This document shows positions 20,602-29,498 of a stretch of DNA of 64,000 nucleotides, in pieces (position 1 is the stretch's first letter; the number at the start of each line of letters is the position of its first letter). The notes beneath the pieces are model-generated. The model was given only the letters and a program-made list of their open reading frames with translations, did not search any database and was not told the DNA's origin. The translations under genes were made by a program, and so were the position numbers. Origin of the DNA: Dietzia timorensis (GTDB lineage: Bacteria; Actinomycetota; Actinomycetes; Mycobacteriales; Mycobacteriaceae); the NCBI RefSeq assembly GCF_001659785.1, contig NZ_CP015961.1:744001-808000 (forward strand). Reading direction: 5' to 3'.

Positions 20602-22068
20602 TTGAGTAGCGCACTTTCGGACCAGGCCGTCACAGAACACAGCACACTATTCATCGGCGGTCAGTGGCGCGAGCCGAACGGCCGGGAGAAAATCACTGTC
20701 GTTTCGCCGAACTCGGGCGAGGAGATCGGCTCGGTGCCGCTCGCGAACCGCGCCGACATCGACGCGGCGGTCGCCACCGCGCGCCAGGCTTTCGACGATC
20801 CGAGCGTCTGGTCTGGACTCGAACCCGCCGAGCGCGCCGCGCATCTGCGCCGCTTCGCCGACGAGCTCGAGGCGCGCGGCGAGAAGATCGCCTCGCTGGT
20901 TTCCTCCCAGAACGGCATGCCCGTCACCATCGCCGGCCAGATGGAGGCCGTGTACCCGGCCACGCTGCTGCGGTACTACTCCGACCTCATCGAAAAGCAG
21001 ACCCCCGATCTGCGCGAGGGCATGATGGGCGGCGTGGTCGAGGTTCAGCGACAGCCCATCGGTGTCGTCGGCGCCATCGTGCCGTGGAACTACCCGCAGT
21101 CTCTCGCCGCGTTCAAGTACGCGCCTGCCCTGGCCGCAGGCTGCACGATGGTGATCAAGCCGTCCCCGGAGACCGTGCTCGACTCCGTTGTCCTCGCCGA
21201 GGCCGCCGAGGCCGCCGGCCTTCCGGCGGGCGTGGTCAACATCGTGCCCGGCGGGCGTGACGAGGGCGCGTACCTCGTCGAGCACGCCGATATCGACAAG
21301 GTCGCGTTCACCGGTTCCACTGCGGCGGGCAAGAAGATCGCCGAGGTGTGTGGCCGTCTCCTTCGCCCGGTCACCCTCGAGCTCGGCGGCAAGTCCGCAT
21401 CGATCGTGCTCGACGATGCCGAGCTCGACCTCGAGACGATCGGCAACGACCTGTTCGTCTCGACGTTGGTGAACAACGGCCAGACCTGCTTCCTCGGCAC
21501 CCGCGTTCTCGCGCCGAAGTCCCGCTACGGCGAGGTCGTCGACGCCCTCACCGCGTTCGCCGGGTCCATGGCCGTCGGCGATTCGCTCGACCCCGCCACA
21601 CAGATCGGCCCGATGGCCACACAAACCCACCTCGGTCGCGTCGAGGGCTACATCGAGAAGGGACGGTCGGAGGGCGGCCGCATCACGACCGGCGGCGGGC
21701 GGCCCGAAGGTCGCGACGGTGGCTGGTTCGTCTCTCCGACCGTGTTCGCCGACGTCAACAATTCCGACACCATTGCGCGCGAGGAGATCTTCGGCCCCGT
21801 GCTCTCGGTGATCCAGTACGACGACGACGCCGACGCCGTACGCATCGCCAACGAGTCCGAGTACGGGCTCGGCGGGACGGTATGGAGCTCGGACCCCGAG
21901 CGCGCTCGCAGCGTCGCCTCTCGTGTCAACACGGGAACGATCGGCATCAACCGCTACATCCCGGACCCGGTGGCACCGTTCGGCGGCGTCAAGCACAGCG
22001 GCATGGGTCGCGAGCTCGGACCCGAGGGGCTGGCCGCATACCAGAACCTCAAGTCCATCTACCGCTAA
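20602..22068 (+). CDS. NAD(P)-dependent aldehyde dehydrogenase
   Basis: A 488-residue aldehyde dehydrogenase. NAD-binding and catalytic segments are clear: GAIVPWNYPQSL, VAFTGSTAAGKKIAEVCG, LELGGKSASIVLDDAEL and the nucleophile cysteine in NNGQTCFLGTR, with EEIFGPVLSVI later on. A TTG start at 20602 behind GAAGAGG gives the family length; an in-frame ATG at 20545 would add 19 residues. It lies 87 bases after the DszC-like gene in the same direction and probably belongs to the same catabolic unit, oxidising an aldehyde product. It is convergent with the acyl-CoA dehydrogenase cluster, four bases away. Confidence 0.87.
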   Translation: MSSALSDQAVTEHSTLFIGGQWREPNGREKITVVSPNSGEEIGSVPLANRADIDAAVATARQAFDDPSVWSGLEPAERAAHLRRFADELEARGEKIASLVSSQNGMPVTIAGQMEAVYPATLLRYYSDLIEKQTPDLREGMMGGVVEVQRQPIGVVGAIVPWNYPQSLAAFKYAPALAAGCTMVIKPSPETVLDSVVLAEAAEAAGLPAGVVNIVPGGRDEGAYLVEHADIDKVAFTGSTAAGKKIAEVCGRLLRPVTLELGGKSASIVLDDAELDLETIGNDLFVSTLVNNGQTCFLGTRVLAPKSRYGEVVDALTAFAGSMAVGDSLDPATQIGPMATQTHLGRVEGYIEKGRSEGGRITTGGGRPEGRDGGWFVSPTVFADVNNSDTIAREEIFGPVLSVIQYDDDADAVRIANESEYGLGGTVWSSDPERARSVASRVNTGTIGINRYIPDPVAPFGGVKHSGMGRELGPEGLAAYQNLKSIYR

Positions 22069-22072
22069 CTGT

Positions 22073-23236
22073 TCAGCGGATACCGGCCGCGGGCTCGAGT
22101 GCCTCGGCGAGCTCATGCGGCTGGCCGAAGAGCGTCGCGAGCCCGTGCGCCCGCTTGAAGAACAGCTGGACGTCGTATTCCCAGGTGATTCCGACCCCGC
22201 CATGGAGCTGGATCGCCTCGCCTGCGATCCACGACAGCGCCCTGGTCGCGTAGACCTTCGCTGCCGCCGCCTCGATCTCAGCGTCGAAGGCGGCGGCACG
22301 GGCGGTCTCGGGGGAGGCGTCGCCGCCGCCGATCTCGAACGCGCGGGCCACCGCGGCGGCCGCCGAATACGACAGCGAGCGAGCGGTCTCCGAGCGGACG
22401 TACATGTCCGCCATCCGGTGCTTGAGGGCTTGGAATCCGCCGATCTCCCGGCCGAACTGTTTGCGCTGTGAGGTGTATTCGACGGTCCGTTCGACGAGCG
22501 CCTTCGCGGCGCCGACGGCCTCGGCGCTCGCCGCGGCCCACGCGACGGCGCCCAGTAGGCTCATCGTCTCCTCGCGCATGTCGAGCCGCCTCGCGCGCAC
22601 GCCGTCGAACCGGACCGTTGCCATCGTGCGGGTCGGGTCCATCACGGGCTCGCGAGTGGCGTCCATGCCCGCAGCATCCGCCGGGCACACGTGGAGCGTA
22701 GGCGAGCCTTCGGCGTCCGTGGCCACCACTATGAATGTAGAGGCGTAGTCGCCACCAAGAACGTACTTCGCGACCCCCGACAGCGTAGTCCCATCGAACG
22801 TTACCCCTGGTGCGTGCCAGCCCGCCTCTCCGGACCAGCACAAACCGTAGATGACGCCGGACGCCACATCAGGCAGGTACTCCGCGTTCGCGGCCTCGTC
22901 TCCCGAGGCGAGCAGGGCATACCCCGCGAGGATTGCGGACCCGAGCAGCGGGGAGGGGGTGAGAGAGCGGCCGAGCTCGTCGGCGACGAGGTGGGTCTCG
23001 AGATATGACGCGCCGGCGCCGTCATAGGTTTCCGGGATGCCGAGGGCGGAGGCTCCGATCTGCCCGGCGAGAGCGGACCACAGCGACTCGTCGTAACCGT
23101 GCTCGGCACGCGTGGCAGCGCGCATCTCCTCGCTGCCGGCGCGTTTTTCGAGCAGCGACCGCACCGAATCGCGCAGAGCAGCCTGGTCGGGGGTGTCGAC
23201 GCCAGGGGCGAGAGCGGCGTCGCCGGCGGCGCTCAT
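22073..23236 (-). CDS. acyl-CoA dehydrogenase, third of the KstR2-linked set
   Basis: A 387-residue acyl-CoA dehydrogenase-family protein. It has a shortened N-terminal domain (LRDSVRSLLEKRAGSEEMRAATR), the mid-domain LGGDYASTFIVVATD, and a C-terminal half with EYTSQRKQFGREIGGFQALKHRMADMYV and LHGGVGITWEYDVQLFFKRA. The ITWEYD segment is seen in the heteromeric steroid FadE subunits. The start at 23236 overlaps the previous gene as ATGA. It is the last gene of an enoyl-CoA hydratase plus three-dehydrogenase operon behind a KstR2-type box, so it probably acts on ring C/D or related steroid acyl-CoAs. FadE33- or FadE18-like is my best guess for the subfamily. Confidence 0.85.
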   Translation of the reverse strand: MSAAGDAALAPGVDTPDQAALRDSVRSLLEKRAGSEEMRAATRAEHGYDESLWSALAGQIGASALGIPETYDGAGASYLETHLVADELGRSLTPSPLLGSAILAGYALLASGDEAANAEYLPDVASGVIYGLCWSGEAGWHAPGVTFDGTTLSGVAKYVLGGDYASTFIVVATDAEGSPTLHVCPADAAGMDATREPVMDPTRTMATVRFDGVRARRLDMREETMSLLGAVAWAAASAEAVGAAKALVERTVEYTSQRKQFGREIGGFQALKHRMADMYVRSETARSLSYSAAAAVARAFEIGGGDASPETARAAAFDAEIEAAAAKVYATRALSWIAGEAIQLHGGVGITWEYDVQLFFKRAHGLATLFGQPHELAEALEPAAGIR

Positions 23237-24192
23237 CGGGCGCCCTCCGATTCGATCGACTCGAGAATTCGGCCGCGGTGGTAGGCGGCCGATCCCCACG
23301 CCGCGCGGAGGGCGTGGGACTTGGTGAGGTACAGCCCGAGCGAGTGTTCCATCGTGTATCCGATGGCTCCGTGTATCTGCAGGGCGGAGCGGCGGGCGAG
23401 ATCCGCCGCATCGCCGCAGGCCACATACGCGGCCGAGACATCCCGCACCGCGGCGGCGGGCGCGTCCGGGTTGCCCGCGATCGCGAGGGCGCCGGCCCAC
23501 AGCAACGGGCGCGCCATCTCGATGGCGATCGCCATATCCGCGGCCTTGTGCTTGATCGCCTGCTGCTCGCCGATCGGCCGGCCGAACTGTTCGCGCTGTT
23601 TCGCGTACTCCACCGACATCTCGAGCATCGCCGAGGCGAGGCCGAGCTGCACGGCGGCAGTGCCGAGCGCGCCGTGGTTGACGGCATCGACCGGATCGGC
23701 CGAACCCACGCCGGCGCCCGCGGTGGCTGCAGCCAGCGTGCGTGCGCGGTCCACAGAGCGCTCGCGATCGCCGAGCTCCGCTTCGGAAACAGTTCCGTCG
23801 GCGGCAAGGTGGAATGCCGCAGACGCGACATCCGCGCCCGCAGCAAGAGGGGCGAGCGGAGGTGCGGCGACGGTGACCGGGGCGTCTGCGGCGGGACGGC
23901 CGATCGCGGGCGCGACGAACATGGACTCGACGACCGGACCGGGAACGCCGTGCCGGCCGAGAATCTCGGCGATCGCCACACCCTCTACGGCCGTAGCGCC
24001 CATGCCGCCGGACTCCTCGTCGGCGAGGAGGGCGAACACTCCCTGCTGCTCGAGCTTGCCCCACACGGCCAGGCCGGCGGCGGTGTCGCCGTCGTTCCAC
24101 GCGCGGATCGCGGCGGGAACGTCGGCGCGCCTGAGCATTTCGTCGACGCTCGCGGCGAAGTCCCTTGTTTCCGCATCGAGTGCGAACTTCAT
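23233..24192 (-). CDS. acyl-CoA dehydrogenase, short FadE32-like subunit
   Basis: A 319-residue dehydrogenase-family protein, shorter than the usual 380-400. The N-terminal domain is present (DEMLRRADVPAAIRAW, VFALLADEESGGMGATAVEGVAIAEILGRHG) but the middle beta domain is greatly reduced. The C-terminal helices are normal: EYAKQREQFGRPIGEQQAIKHKAADMAI and IHGAIGYTMEHSLGLYL. Such short subunits in steroid degraders form heterotetramers with a longer partner that carries part of the FAD site. The flanking genes at 22073 and 24189 overlap it by four bases each, supporting a stoichiometric complex. The length is close to what I recall for FadE32. Confidence 0.82.
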   Translation of the reverse strand: MKFALDAETRDFAASVDEMLRRADVPAAIRAWNDGDTAAGLAVWGKLEQQGVFALLADEESGGMGATAVEGVAIAEILGRHGVPGPVVESMFVAPAIGRPAADAPVTVAAPPLAPLAAGADVASAAFHLAADGTVSEAELGDRERSVDRARTLAAATAGAGVGSADPVDAVNHGALGTAAVQLGLASAMLEMSVEYAKQREQFGRPIGEQQAIKHKAADMAIAIEMARPLLWAGALAIAGNPDAPAAAVRDVSAAYVACGDAADLARRSALQIHGAIGYTMEHSLGLYLTKSHALRAAWGSAAYHRGRILESIESEGAR

Positions 24193-25364
24193 CGATTCCC
24201 CCTCGGCAGGCCGAGAAGACGCTCGGCGATCACGTTCTTCTGGATTTCGTTCGTGCCGGCGTATATGGGCCCGGCGAGCGCGAAGAGGTAGCCGTCCTGC
24301 CACTTCTCGTCCGCACGTTCGCCTTCGGGGCCGAGCAGGTCCAGGGCGGTCTGGTGAGTGGCAATGTCCCATTCGGACCAGAACACCTTGTTGATGGAGC
24401 TCTCCGAACCGAGCTGTCCACCGGAGTTCAGGGTTGTCACCGTCCCCCATGTGGACAATTCGTAGGCGCGCGAACCGATCCACGCGTCTACGACTCGGTC
24501 GCCGGCCGCGCCACGTTCGCGCGCGTCGAGGTCCCCCGACCTCTCGCGCCACAACCGGACGAGTCTGTCTGTCGTCGCGAGGAAGCGTCCGGGTGAACGC
24601 AGCGAGAGGCCCCGCTCGTTGTTCGCCGTCGACATCGCGACCTTCCAGCCGTTGTCGACGTCGCCGATCACCCCGGAGTTCCCCTGAGCCGAAGGATCGT
24701 CGGGGACGAAAACGTCCTCGAGGAACAACTCCGCAAAGCCCGGCTCACCGTCGAGCTGGTCGATCGGTCGGACCGTCACCCCGTCCGCGCGCAGGTCGAA
24801 CATGAAGTAGGTGAGCCCACGGTGGCGCGACTGCTCCGGGTCGGTGCGAAATAGCCCGAATCCCATATCGGCGAAACTCGCGCGCGAGGACCACGTTTTC
24901 TGTCCGGATAGCAGCCAGCCGCCGTCGGTACGTTTCGCAGTGGAGCGAAGCGAGGCGAGGTCCGATCCGGACTCCGGTTCGGACCATGCCTGTGCCCATA
25001 CGTCGTCCGCCCGAGCCATCCGCGGCATGATTCGCGCGAGCTGCTCGGGATTCGCGTGCTCGAACAGCGTCGGCGCGAGGAGGAAGATCCCGTTCTGGCT
25101 CACCCTGCCGGGTGCTCCCGCGCGGTAGTACTCCTCCTCGAAAATGACCCAGCGCGTGAGCCCGCAGTCGCGGCCGCCGTACTCCTCGGGCCACGAGACG
25201 ACCGACATGCGGTCCTCGGCCATCCGCGCCTCCCACGCACGGTGGGCCGCGAAACCTTCGGCGGTGTCCATGCTCGGCAGCGGCTCGGCGGGCACGTTCG
25301 CCTCAAGCCATTCGCGCACCTCTGCGCGGAAGTCCAGGTCGGACTGTTCCAATTCGAGATCCAC
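24189..25364 (-). CDS. acyl-CoA dehydrogenase, long subunit (FadE31/FadE17-like)
   Basis: A 391-residue acyl-CoA dehydrogenase-family protein with the complete three-domain layout: WPEEYGGRDCGLTRWVIFEEEYYRAG, the FAD segment AQAWSEPESGSDLASLRSTA, WSSRASFADMGFGLFRTD, and the C-terminal IYAGTNEIQKNVIAERLLGLPRG. The position of the catalytic glutamate of short-chain dehydrogenases (YEGT) is alanine here (YAGT), as in other steroid-type subunits. The catalytic base is therefore probably supplied by a partner subunit. It lies five bases after the enoyl-CoA hydratase and is coupled to the 319-residue subunit by an ATGA overlap. Confidence 0.86.
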   Translation of the reverse strand: MDLELEQSDLDFRAEVREWLEANVPAEPLPSMDTAEGFAAHRAWEARMAEDRMSVVSWPEEYGGRDCGLTRWVIFEEEYYRAGAPGRVSQNGIFLLAPTLFEHANPEQLARIMPRMARADDVWAQAWSEPESGSDLASLRSTAKRTDGGWLLSGQKTWSSRASFADMGFGLFRTDPEQSRHRGLTYFMFDLRADGVTVRPIDQLDGEPGFAELFLEDVFVPDDPSAQGNSGVIGDVDNGWKVAMSTANNERGLSLRSPGRFLATTDRLVRLWRERSGDLDARERGAAGDRVVDAWIGSRAYELSTWGTVTTLNSGGQLGSESSINKVFWSEWDIATHQTALDLLGPEGERADEKWQDGYLFALAGPIYAGTNEIQKNVIAERLLGLPRGNR

Positions 25365-25369
25365 GGCGA

Positions 25370-26335
25370 CTAACCCCTATTCCTGACGTCGGACGCAGCG
25401 CTCGCATCGCCGTCCGCCCCGCCCGTGCTGCCGGCATTCGCGGTGTCACGCATCGAGCGGGCGTTCATGCCCCCGAGCGAGTCCCCACCGGAGGCCTCCG
25501 CATTGGCCGAATGCGCGAAGTGGTGCCAGCCGAACACCGAGTTCAGCGAGTTGTGCAAGCCCATCTGGTCCTCGCAGACGTTGACAGCCTTCTTCGTGAG
25601 CATGAGCCCCATCGGCGGCATCTCCTTGATCTCGCCGGCGATTTCGTCGACCTTGGCCTGCAGCTCGTCGCGGGGTACGACGTGGTTGAGCATGCCCCAC
25701 CTGTCCGCTTCGGCTGCGGTAAACCGTCTACCGGTGTAGAGGATCTCTTTCGCGCGGCGCGGACCGAGAACGAATGCGTGTGCGAAGTATTCGACGCCCG
25801 GGATGCCCATCTTCACGACCGGATCGGAGAAGAACGCATCGTCGGAGGCGACGATGAAATCGCAGATCCATGCGAGCATGAGCCCACCGGCGATACAGGC
25901 GCCGTGGACCTGGGCGATCACGGGCTTCGGGATCTCGCGCCACCGACGGCACATCCCGGCGTAGACCTCGATCTCGCGGGCGAGTCGCTGGTCGGCGCCG
26001 GTGCGATCGGTGTGGTCCCACCACAGTGTGGCCTTGTTCTCGTAGCGGGTGTCGAAATCTCGCTCCGGCGTGCCGATGTCATGTCCGGCCGAAAAGTGTT
26101 TGCCGTTGGCGCGCAAGACGATTACCTGCACCTCGGCGTCCTCGACGGCCTTGATGAACGCATTGTCCAGCGAGTACGTCATGACCGAATTCTGCGCATT
26201 CCGGTACTCGGGGCGATTGAGCGTGATGTACGCGGTGCCCGCGGAGACCTCGTAGGCGATGGGGCTCGACTCGGGGCCGAGATCGCCCGGCGAGAGGACC
26301 GGGGGGATGGGAGCTGGAGTCTGTTCTTCTGCCAT
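25370..26335 (-). CDS. enoyl-CoA hydratase/isomerase (EchA13-like)
   Basis: A 321-residue crotonase-superfamily protein. The CoA/oxyanion segments are FSAGHDIGTPERDF and GACIAGGLMLAWICDFIVASDDAFFSDPVVKMGIPGVEYFAH. The C-terminal 40 residues are longer than in a minimal hydratase and rich in Gly, Ala and Ser. A GTG at 26344 is an alternative start closer to the AGGAGA site. It is the first gene behind the KstR2 box at 26354, followed by three acyl-CoA dehydrogenase subunits. An echA-fadE-fadE arrangement resembles echA13-fadE17-fadE18 of M. tuberculosis, recalled from general knowledge. Its substrate is presumably an enoyl-CoA from steroid rings, which is inference. Confidence 0.84.
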   Translation of the reverse strand: MAEEQTPAPIPPVLSPGDLGPESSPIAYEVSAGTAYITLNRPEYRNAQNSVMTYSLDNAFIKAVEDAEVQVIVLRANGKHFSAGHDIGTPERDFDTRYENKATLWWDHTDRTGADQRLAREIEVYAGMCRRWREIPKPVIAQVHGACIAGGLMLAWICDFIVASDDAFFSDPVVKMGIPGVEYFAHAFVLGPRRAKEILYTGRRFTAAEADRWGMLNHVVPRDELQAKVDEIAGEIKEMPPMGLMLTKKAVNVCEDQMGLHNSLNSVFGWHHFAHSANAEASGGDSLGGMNARSMRDTANAGSTGGADGDASAASDVRNRG

Positions 26336-26353
26336 GACCTGCACGTTCTCCTA

Positions 26354-26371
26354 ACCTAGCAAGTGCTTGGT
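26354..26371. promoter_or_regulatory. KstR2-type box upstream of the echA/fadE operon
   Basis: ACCTAGCAAGTGCTTGGT differs at one arm position from the consensus ACCAAGCAnnTGCTTGGT shared by the other sites in the window. It is 19 bases upstream of the ATG of the hydratase gene and so overlaps the promoter or leader, placing the four-gene operon under KstR2. Confidence 0.78.
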
Positions 26372-26460
26372 TGGTAGATTACCAGCTCCGGGTTGGCCAG
26401 TGTTGGTCGATCTCGTTCTGCGGATCACCGCGCCTGGGCGCGAGGGATGTCCAGGTTAAA

Positions 26461-26478
26461 GATACCCCCATAGGGTAT
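26461..26478. promoter_or_regulatory. CsoR-type operator, distal copy
   Basis: GATACCCCCATAGGGTAT is a GC-centred inverted repeat of the kind bound by CsoR repressors. It is 70 bases before the csoR start and 43 bases upstream of a second, better copy. Confidence 0.6.
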
Positions 26479-26503
26479 TTAAATCCCTTCGGGTATTGCT
26501 TCG

Positions 26504-26521
26504 TATACCCCCTAGGGGTAC
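26504..26521. promoter_or_regulatory. CsoR-type operator, proximal copy
   Basis: TATACCCCCTAGGGGTAC is a near-perfect inverted repeat directly before the csoR ribosome site (CAGGAG). It is typical of autoregulated csoR-copA operons: apo-CsoR would block transcription until Cu(I) binds. Confidence 0.75.
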
Positions 26522-26530
26522 ACAGGAGAC

Positions 26531-26875
26531 ATGACACAAGATGACCCAGTACAAGCGACACCGGAGCCCGGCCAGGCCGAGGCCGCCCCGCCGTCACGCG
26601 GATACGCGCAGGACAAGCAGGCCTACCTCCGAAGGCTCAAACGCATCGAAGGGCAGGTGCGCGGACTGCAGCGCATGGTCGATGACGACGAATACTGCAT
26701 CGACGTGCTCACTCAGATCAGCGCGGTGTCCTCGGCTCTCAAATCCGTGTCCATCGGTCTCCTCGAGGATCACCTGGGCCACTGTGTCGTGGCTGCGGCG
26801 CGTGAAGGGGACGAGGCGGCCGCCGTCAAGGTGCAGGAAGCCTCGCAGGCCGTGGCTCGCCTGGTCAAGAGCTAA
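26531..26875 (+). CDS. csoR: copper-sensing repressor CsoR
   Basis: A 114-residue CsoR/RcnR-family repressor. The Cu(I) ligands can be placed at Cys56, His81 and Cys85 (EYCIDVL and EDHLGHCVV), with the characteristic 25- and 4-residue spacing. The conserved core [17 protein letters not shown] is at residues about 34-50. A 25-residue Pro/Ala-rich N-terminal tail precedes it. It is the first gene of csoR-copZ-copA and probably represses the operon through the palindromes at 26461 and 26504. Confidence 0.93.
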   Translation: MTQDDPVQATPEPGQAEAAPPSRGYAQDKQAYLRRLKRIEGQVRGLQRMVDDDEYCIDVLTQISAVSSALKSVSIGLLEDHLGHCVVAAAREGDEAAAVKVQEASQAVARLVKS

Positions 26876-26911
26876 ACCAACAACGATTTTCGACAAAGGA
26901 GAACGATCAAC

Positions 26912-27151
26912 ATGAAGACCACAGTCAACGTCCAGGGAATGACGTGCCAACACTGCGTGGGCTCGGTTTCCGGTGCGCTGGGGGACCTGCCGAACGTGCA
27001 GGGCGTAGTCGTCGATCTCGGTTCGGGGGACGTGGAGATCACCTCGGACGTCGAGATTCCGCAGTCGTCGATCGAGGATGCAGTCAAGGGTGCAGGTTAT
27101 TCCGTCGCGCCAGAGGGCGAACCAGGGCTCGGCGACAACCTTCTCATCTAA
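26912..27151 (+). CDS. copZ: copper chaperone CopZ (HMA domain)
   Basis: A 79-residue single heavy-metal-associated domain with the Cu(I)-binding GMTCQHC motif (Cys12, Cys15) and a beta-alpha-beta-beta-alpha-beta pattern. It would carry Cu(I) to CopA in the cytoplasm. An AAAGGAGAA ribosome site precedes the ATG. It lies between csoR and copA, 36 and 65 bases from them, in one direction. Confidence 0.9.
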   Translation: MKTTVNVQGMTCQHCVGSVSGALGDLPNVQGVVVDLGSGDVEITSDVEIPQSSIEDAVKGAGYSVAPEGEPGLGDNLLI

Positions 27152-27216
27152 TCCAGGGAGGGATCCGGTGCGAGCAGTGCGCCGGGTACCGGACAGAACG
27201 AAAGGAACCAAGCCAG

Positions 27217-29475
27217 ATGGCAACGGCACAAAAAAGTGGCGCCGAAGCGGGGCTCGCCGAGGCCATGTCCCAAATCGATCTCGATATCGAGGGCATGACC
27301 TGCTCCTCGTGCGCGGGACGCATCGAGCGCAGGCTCAACAAGATCGACGGCGTGCAGGCTACCGTCAACTTCGCGATGGAGTCGGCGCGCGTCGACTATC
27401 CCGAATCGACCGACCCGGCGGAGTTGGTCGAAGCCGTCGAGTCGATCGGCTACGGCGCTTCCGCCCCCACCGAAGGTGGTGGCGGGCTACGCGATTCCGC
27501 ATCGAGCGACGCCGCCTCGGACCTGCGTCGGAGATTTATCGTCTCGGGCGTTCTCACGGTTCCGGTGGTCGTCTTGTCGATGGTCCCACCCTTCCAGTTC
27601 GACTATTGGCAATGGGTGGTCCTTGCGCTGTCGCTACCGGTGGTGACGTGGGGGGCGTGGCCGTTCCACCGCGCTGCGGCCCTCAATCTCCGCCACGGCG
27701 GCTTCACCATGGACACGCTCGTTTCCCTCGGGGTGGGGATGTCCACGCTGTGGAGCCTGTGGGCGATGTTATTCGGAGACGCCGGTGCCGCCGGGCTCGG
27801 TCACGAGTTCACGCTTCGCCCCGGCGGTCATGCAGCGGAGATGATCTATTTCGAGGCTGCTGCCGGCGTGACGACCTTCATCCTTCTCGGCCGCTGGATC
27901 GAGGCGCGCTCGAAAAAAGAGGCCGGCGCAGCGATCAAGGCCCTCTTGCAGCTAGGTGCCAGCGATGCGACCGTTCTCGAGGAGGGGGAGGAGAAGCGGA
28001 TTCGTGCCGCCGCGCTTGAGGTCGGTGACCTGTTCATCGTCCGCCCGGGGGACACGATTCCCACCGACGGTCGAATCGAGAACGGTGAGTCGGCGGTCGA
28101 CGAGTCGATGCTCACTGGCGAATCGGTGCCGGTGGAGGTCGTTGCCGGGGATGCGGTTACCGGCGCAACGCTCAACACCTCGGGGCGCCTCATCGTGCGC
28201 GCCACTCGCGTCGGCTCGGAAACCCAGCTCGCGAAGATGGCGCAGATGGTGTCCGATGCACAGACCGAGAAGGCGCCCGTGCAGCGCCTCGCCGACCGGA
28301 TCTCCTCGGTGTTCGTGCCGGTCGTCATCGCCATCGCGGTGGTCACCTTCGGCGCCTGGTGGTCAATCGGTGGGGAGATCATGCCGGCGTTCACGGCGGC
28401 AGTCGCCGTGCTCATCATCGCCTGCCCATGTGCGCTCGGCCTTGCCACGCCGATGGCGCTCATGGTCGGCACCGGCAACGGCGCTCGCCGCGGCATCCTC
28501 ATCTCCGGCCCCAGCGCGCTCGAGTCGACGCGCCGGGTCGACACCGTGGTTTTCGACAAGACGGGAACCCTCACGACCGGACGGATGGCGCTGCGTGCCG
28601 TCGTCTCCGCGCCGTCGCGGGATGACGACGGTGTGCTCGCTCTCGCGGCGTCCGTGGAATCGGGCTCGGAGCATCCCATTGCTCGTGCGATCGTTGCCGG
28701 GGCGGCGGAGCGCGGGGTCCCGGCCCTTGAACTCCAGGCATTCAAATCCATCGCCGGCCGCGGCGTCGTGGGCAAGGTCGACGGGGTGGAGGTGCAGGCA
28801 GGGAGGGCTGCATCACTCACGCGGTTGCCCGCCGGAAAGGATGCCGGACTCGCGGCGAAGGCCGCGGAACTCGAATCCGACGGCGCCACGGTGGTGGCGG
28901 TATATGCCGATGGGGAGCCGGCCGGCATCATCGCCGTCGCCGACGAGCCGAAGGCGGAGGCGGGCGAGGCGGTCGAGTCACTGCGTCGTCAAGGCCTCGA
29001 TGTAGCTCTGCTCACGGGGGACAACGAAGGCTCGGCGAAGGCCGCGGCCCGTGCAGTCGGCATCTCGACCGAGAACGTTATCTCGGGGGTGCTTCCCGAG
29101 GGCAAGCTCGATAAGGTGCGCGAACTGCAGGAATCCGGTGTCGCCGTCGCGATGGTCGGAGACGGGGTAAATGACGCGCCGGCTCTAGCCCGGGCAGACC
29201 TCGGCATCGCCATGGGTACGGGCACCGATGCCGCGATCGAGGCCGGGGACATCACTCTCGTGAGCGGGGATCCGCGAAAGGTCGCCGAGGCCATTTCCTT
29301 GTCGCGAAAGACACTCGCGAACATCAAGGGCAACCTGTTCTGGGCTTTCGCCTACAACGTGGCAGCGATTCCGGTCGCGGCGGCCGGGCTGCTCACGCCG
29401 ATGATCGCAGGTGCGGCCATGGCGTTCTCCTCGGTGTTCGTGGTGCTCAACTCGCTTCGCCTGCGACGCGCATAG
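27217..29475 (+). CDS. copA: Cu(I)-exporting P-type ATPase CopA
   Basis: A 752-residue P1B-type ATPase. One N-terminal HMA domain has GMTCSSC at residues 27-32. The transmembrane metal motif is CPC ([13 protein letters not shown]), the phosphorylation site is DKTGTLTTG, the nucleotide domain has SEHPIARAI, and the hinge is [10 protein letters not shown]. Eight hydrophobic segments fit the family. It pumps Cu(I) out of the cytoplasm. The frame is open further upstream, but the ATG at 27217 (MATAQKSG) fits the HMA domain. The gene closes the csoR-copZ-copA operon and is convergent with fadD3. The operon is not itself part of steroid catabolism. Confidence 0.92.
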   Translation: MATAQKSGAEAGLAEAMSQIDLDIEGMTCSSCAGRIERRLNKIDGVQATVNFAMESARVDYPESTDPAELVEAVESIGYGASAPTEGGGGLRDSASSDAASDLRRRFIVSGVLTVPVVVLSMVPPFQFDYWQWVVLALSLPVVTWGAWPFHRAAALNLRHGGFTMDTLVSLGVGMSTLWSLWAMLFGDAGAAGLGHEFTLRPGGHAAEMIYFEAAAGVTTFILLGRWIEARSKKEAGAAIKALLQLGASDATVLEEGEEKRIRAAALEVGDLFIVRPGDTIPTDGRIENGESAVDESMLTGESVPVEVVAGDAVTGATLNTSGRLIVRATRVGSETQLAKMAQMVSDAQTEKAPVQRLADRISSVFVPVVIAIAVVTFGAWWSIGGEIMPAFTAAVAVLIIACPCALGLATPMALMVGTGNGARRGILISGPSALESTRRVDTVVFDKTGTLTTGRMALRAVVSAPSRDDDGVLALAASVESGSEHPIARAIVAGAAERGVPALELQAFKSIAGRGVVGKVDGVEVQAGRAASLTRLPAGKDAGLAAKAAELESDGATVVAVYADGEPAGIIAVADEPKAEAGEAVESLRRQGLDVALLTGDNEGSAKAAARAVGISTENVISGVLPEGKLDKVRELQESGVAVAMVGDGVNDAPALARADLGIAMGTGTDAAIEAGDITLVSGDPRKVAEAISLSRKTLANIKGNLFWAFAYNVAAIPVAAAGLLTPMIAGAAMAFSSVFVVLNSLRLRRA

Positions 29476-29498
29476 TCGAAGTGGCGTAGCGCCGAACG

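Noticed and set aside
23005-24291. A 428-codon plus-strand frame over the acyl-CoA dehydrogenase genes
   Set aside because: The translation is dominated by Arg/Ala/Gly runs; the minus-strand dehydrogenases are clear.
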